Shown here: one piece after another, positions 6,470 through 6,909 of the stretch
Layout of the letters: each line of letters opens with the position of its first letter
Position numbering within the stretch: the stretch's first letter is position 1
Position numbers and translations under genes: made by a program
Notes under the pieces: generated by a model
Database searches by the model: none
The model's input: the letters and a program-made list of their open reading frames with translations, nothing else
What the model was told of the DNA's origin: nothing
Source: an uncultured Treponema sp.
GTDB lineage: Bacteria; Spirochaetota; Spirochaetia; Treponematales; Treponemataceae
Direction of reading: 5' to 3'
Assembly (NCBI GenBank): GCA_946538795.1
Contig: CAMNGY010000077.1
Span: forward strand, 1-6,909
Length of the DNA stretch: 6,909 nucleotides

Positions 6470-6503
6470 ATCATGGAAATCCATTAAAAATAGTCTATTT
6501 ATC

Positions 6504-6869
6504 CTAACAGAAAGGATAAAACGAAAGTGTATTCCTAAAATTAATTAAATTGGGCAGGACTTCTGTCATATTCTTTTTATTGAGTGCAAGGAAAATAGCT
6601 GTATTGTAATCTCTGATTTCGGACAACAAAAAGACGGGATAGTTTAAGAAGCTTCTGGATGAAGGAGAGTTTGAAACTATAAACCCTTTTAAATTGTGCA
6701 TATTTTCGTTATAATAAAAGAACACTTTTTTCGCGAGACTTCCTGTTCCATAAATATATACCTCGCGGTTTTTATTGAAAAAATCAAGAAGCTCTGCAGT
6801 TGTAATCGGGAAATCTTGAATCGAAGGCTGTGACTTTGATGTGCACCTTATTCCATCATTGCTGTCCAA
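6504..6869 (-). CDS. Small Rossmann-like protein, no ATG; possibly the C-terminal part of a frameshifted gene
   Basis: 121 codons if read from the TTG at 6869, the only start-like codon before Met57; a TAA stands directly before it and no Shine-Dalgarno sequence is visible. The recognisable part begins at residue 36 with EVYIYGTGSLAKKVFFYYNE: a beta-strand, a glycine turn (Gly41, Gly43), then a helix, as in nucleotide-binding Rossmann-like folds. A LNYPVFLLSEI segment (76-85) and a further strand TAIFLAL (90-96) follow. The same layout forms the C-terminal domain of the glycosyltransferase at 432-1820. I do not know its function; in other surface-glycan genes such domains occur fused to transferases. 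The stop is 15-35 bases before hddC, so it is part of the same operon. It may be the C-terminal half of the upstream gene, disrupted by a one-base frame change near 6856-6870. AT-rich (22 of 60 G+C at 6601-6660). Confidence 0.6.
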   Translation of the reverse strand: MDSNDGIRCTSKSQPSIQDFPITTAELLDFFNKNREVYIYGTGSLAKKVFFYYNENMHNLKGFIVSNSPSSRSFLNYPVFLLSEIRDYNTAIFLALNKKNMTEVLPNLINFRNTLSFYPFC

Positions 6870-6909
6870 TTAACCGAACAGGTACTTTATAAAAGTTAAG
6901 ATCCTTGTT
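6856..6909 (-). CDS. C-terminal end of an unidentified protein (enters from right edge)
   Basis: Seventeen codons open to the window edge, reading NKDLNFYKVPVRLIGQQ and then TGA at 6856-6858. The frame differs by one base from the 121-codon ORF downstream, and the two overlap by 14 bases. The fragment is too short to identify. It may be a separate gene or the N-terminal side of a frameshifted gene whose remainder is 6504-6869. The TGA overlaps an ATG (ATGA), but that ATG frame meets TAA after three codons. Confidence 0.4.
   Translation of the reverse strand, partial: NKDLNFYKVPVRLIGQQ

Noticed and set aside
5732..6487. Long open frame of 251 codons on the plus strand opposite hddC
   Set aside because: It mirrors a clearly identified nucleotidyltransferase with intact motifs; its protein has no recognisable motif and is rich in Arg/Val/Pro, as expected of an antisense frame in GC-rich DNA.

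Overview
The window is one compact block of a surface-polysaccharide (capsule, O-antigen or S-layer glycan) locus. Every credible gene lies on the minus strand and is read from the right edge towards the left edge, with gaps of only about 20-90 bases and no convincing internal terminator, so it looks like one operon. Both ends are cut by the window. Most genes have AGGAG- or AAGGA-like ribosome sites, so the host uses Shine-Dalgarno initiation. A Gram-negative bacterium making a modified heptose is plausible (Negativicutes, Synergistetes or a proteobacterium could all fit), but the same heptose pathway also occurs in Gram-positive S-layer glycans, and I cannot name the taxon.

Layout in transcription order: (1) the last 17 codons of an unidentified protein entering from the right edge; (2) a small nucleotide-binding-like protein that opens in a conflicting frame and has no ATG (6504-6869); (3) an HddC-type heptose-1-phosphate nucleotidyltransferase (5651-6469); (4) an HddA-type heptose-7-phosphate GHMP kinase (4575-5564); (5) a GDP-mannose 4,6-dehydratase-like SDR (3508-4488); (6) a second, NDP-sugar epimerase/reductase-like SDR (2519-3445); (7) a GmhA-like SIS-domain phosphoheptose isomerase (1899-2489); (8) a family 2 glycosyltransferase with an extra C-terminal Rossmann-like domain (432-1820); (9) the N-terminal part of a second, paralogous family 2 glycosyltransferase running off the left edge (1-408).

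Together GmhA, HddA and HddC make most of the GDP-D-glycero-alpha-D-manno-heptose pathway from sedoheptulose 7-phosphate. The 1,7-bisphosphate phosphatase (GmhB) is not in the window. The dehydratase and the second SDR are placed to convert the GDP-heptose to a 4-keto-6-deoxy and then a reduced or epimerised 6-deoxy-heptose, as in the Yersinia DmhA/DmhB and Campylobacter 6-deoxyheptose pathways. The glycosyltransferases probably put sugars into the glycan.

The points most worth a second look are: the second SDR lacks the usual catalytic tyrosine (Leu in YxxxK); the nucleotidyltransferase resembles the version normally fused to a HAD phosphatase but stops before that domain; the reading frame breaks at the right edge; the same small Rossmann-like domain appears twice, once fused and once apparently alone; four A8 tracts sit in the glycosyltransferase linker and C-terminal region; and base composition is mosaic, about 60% GC in the heptose kinase and about 30-37% in the glycosyltransferase and small-protein genes. 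No RNA genes, IS elements, CRISPR arrays or gene-free stretch over 300 bases were seen.
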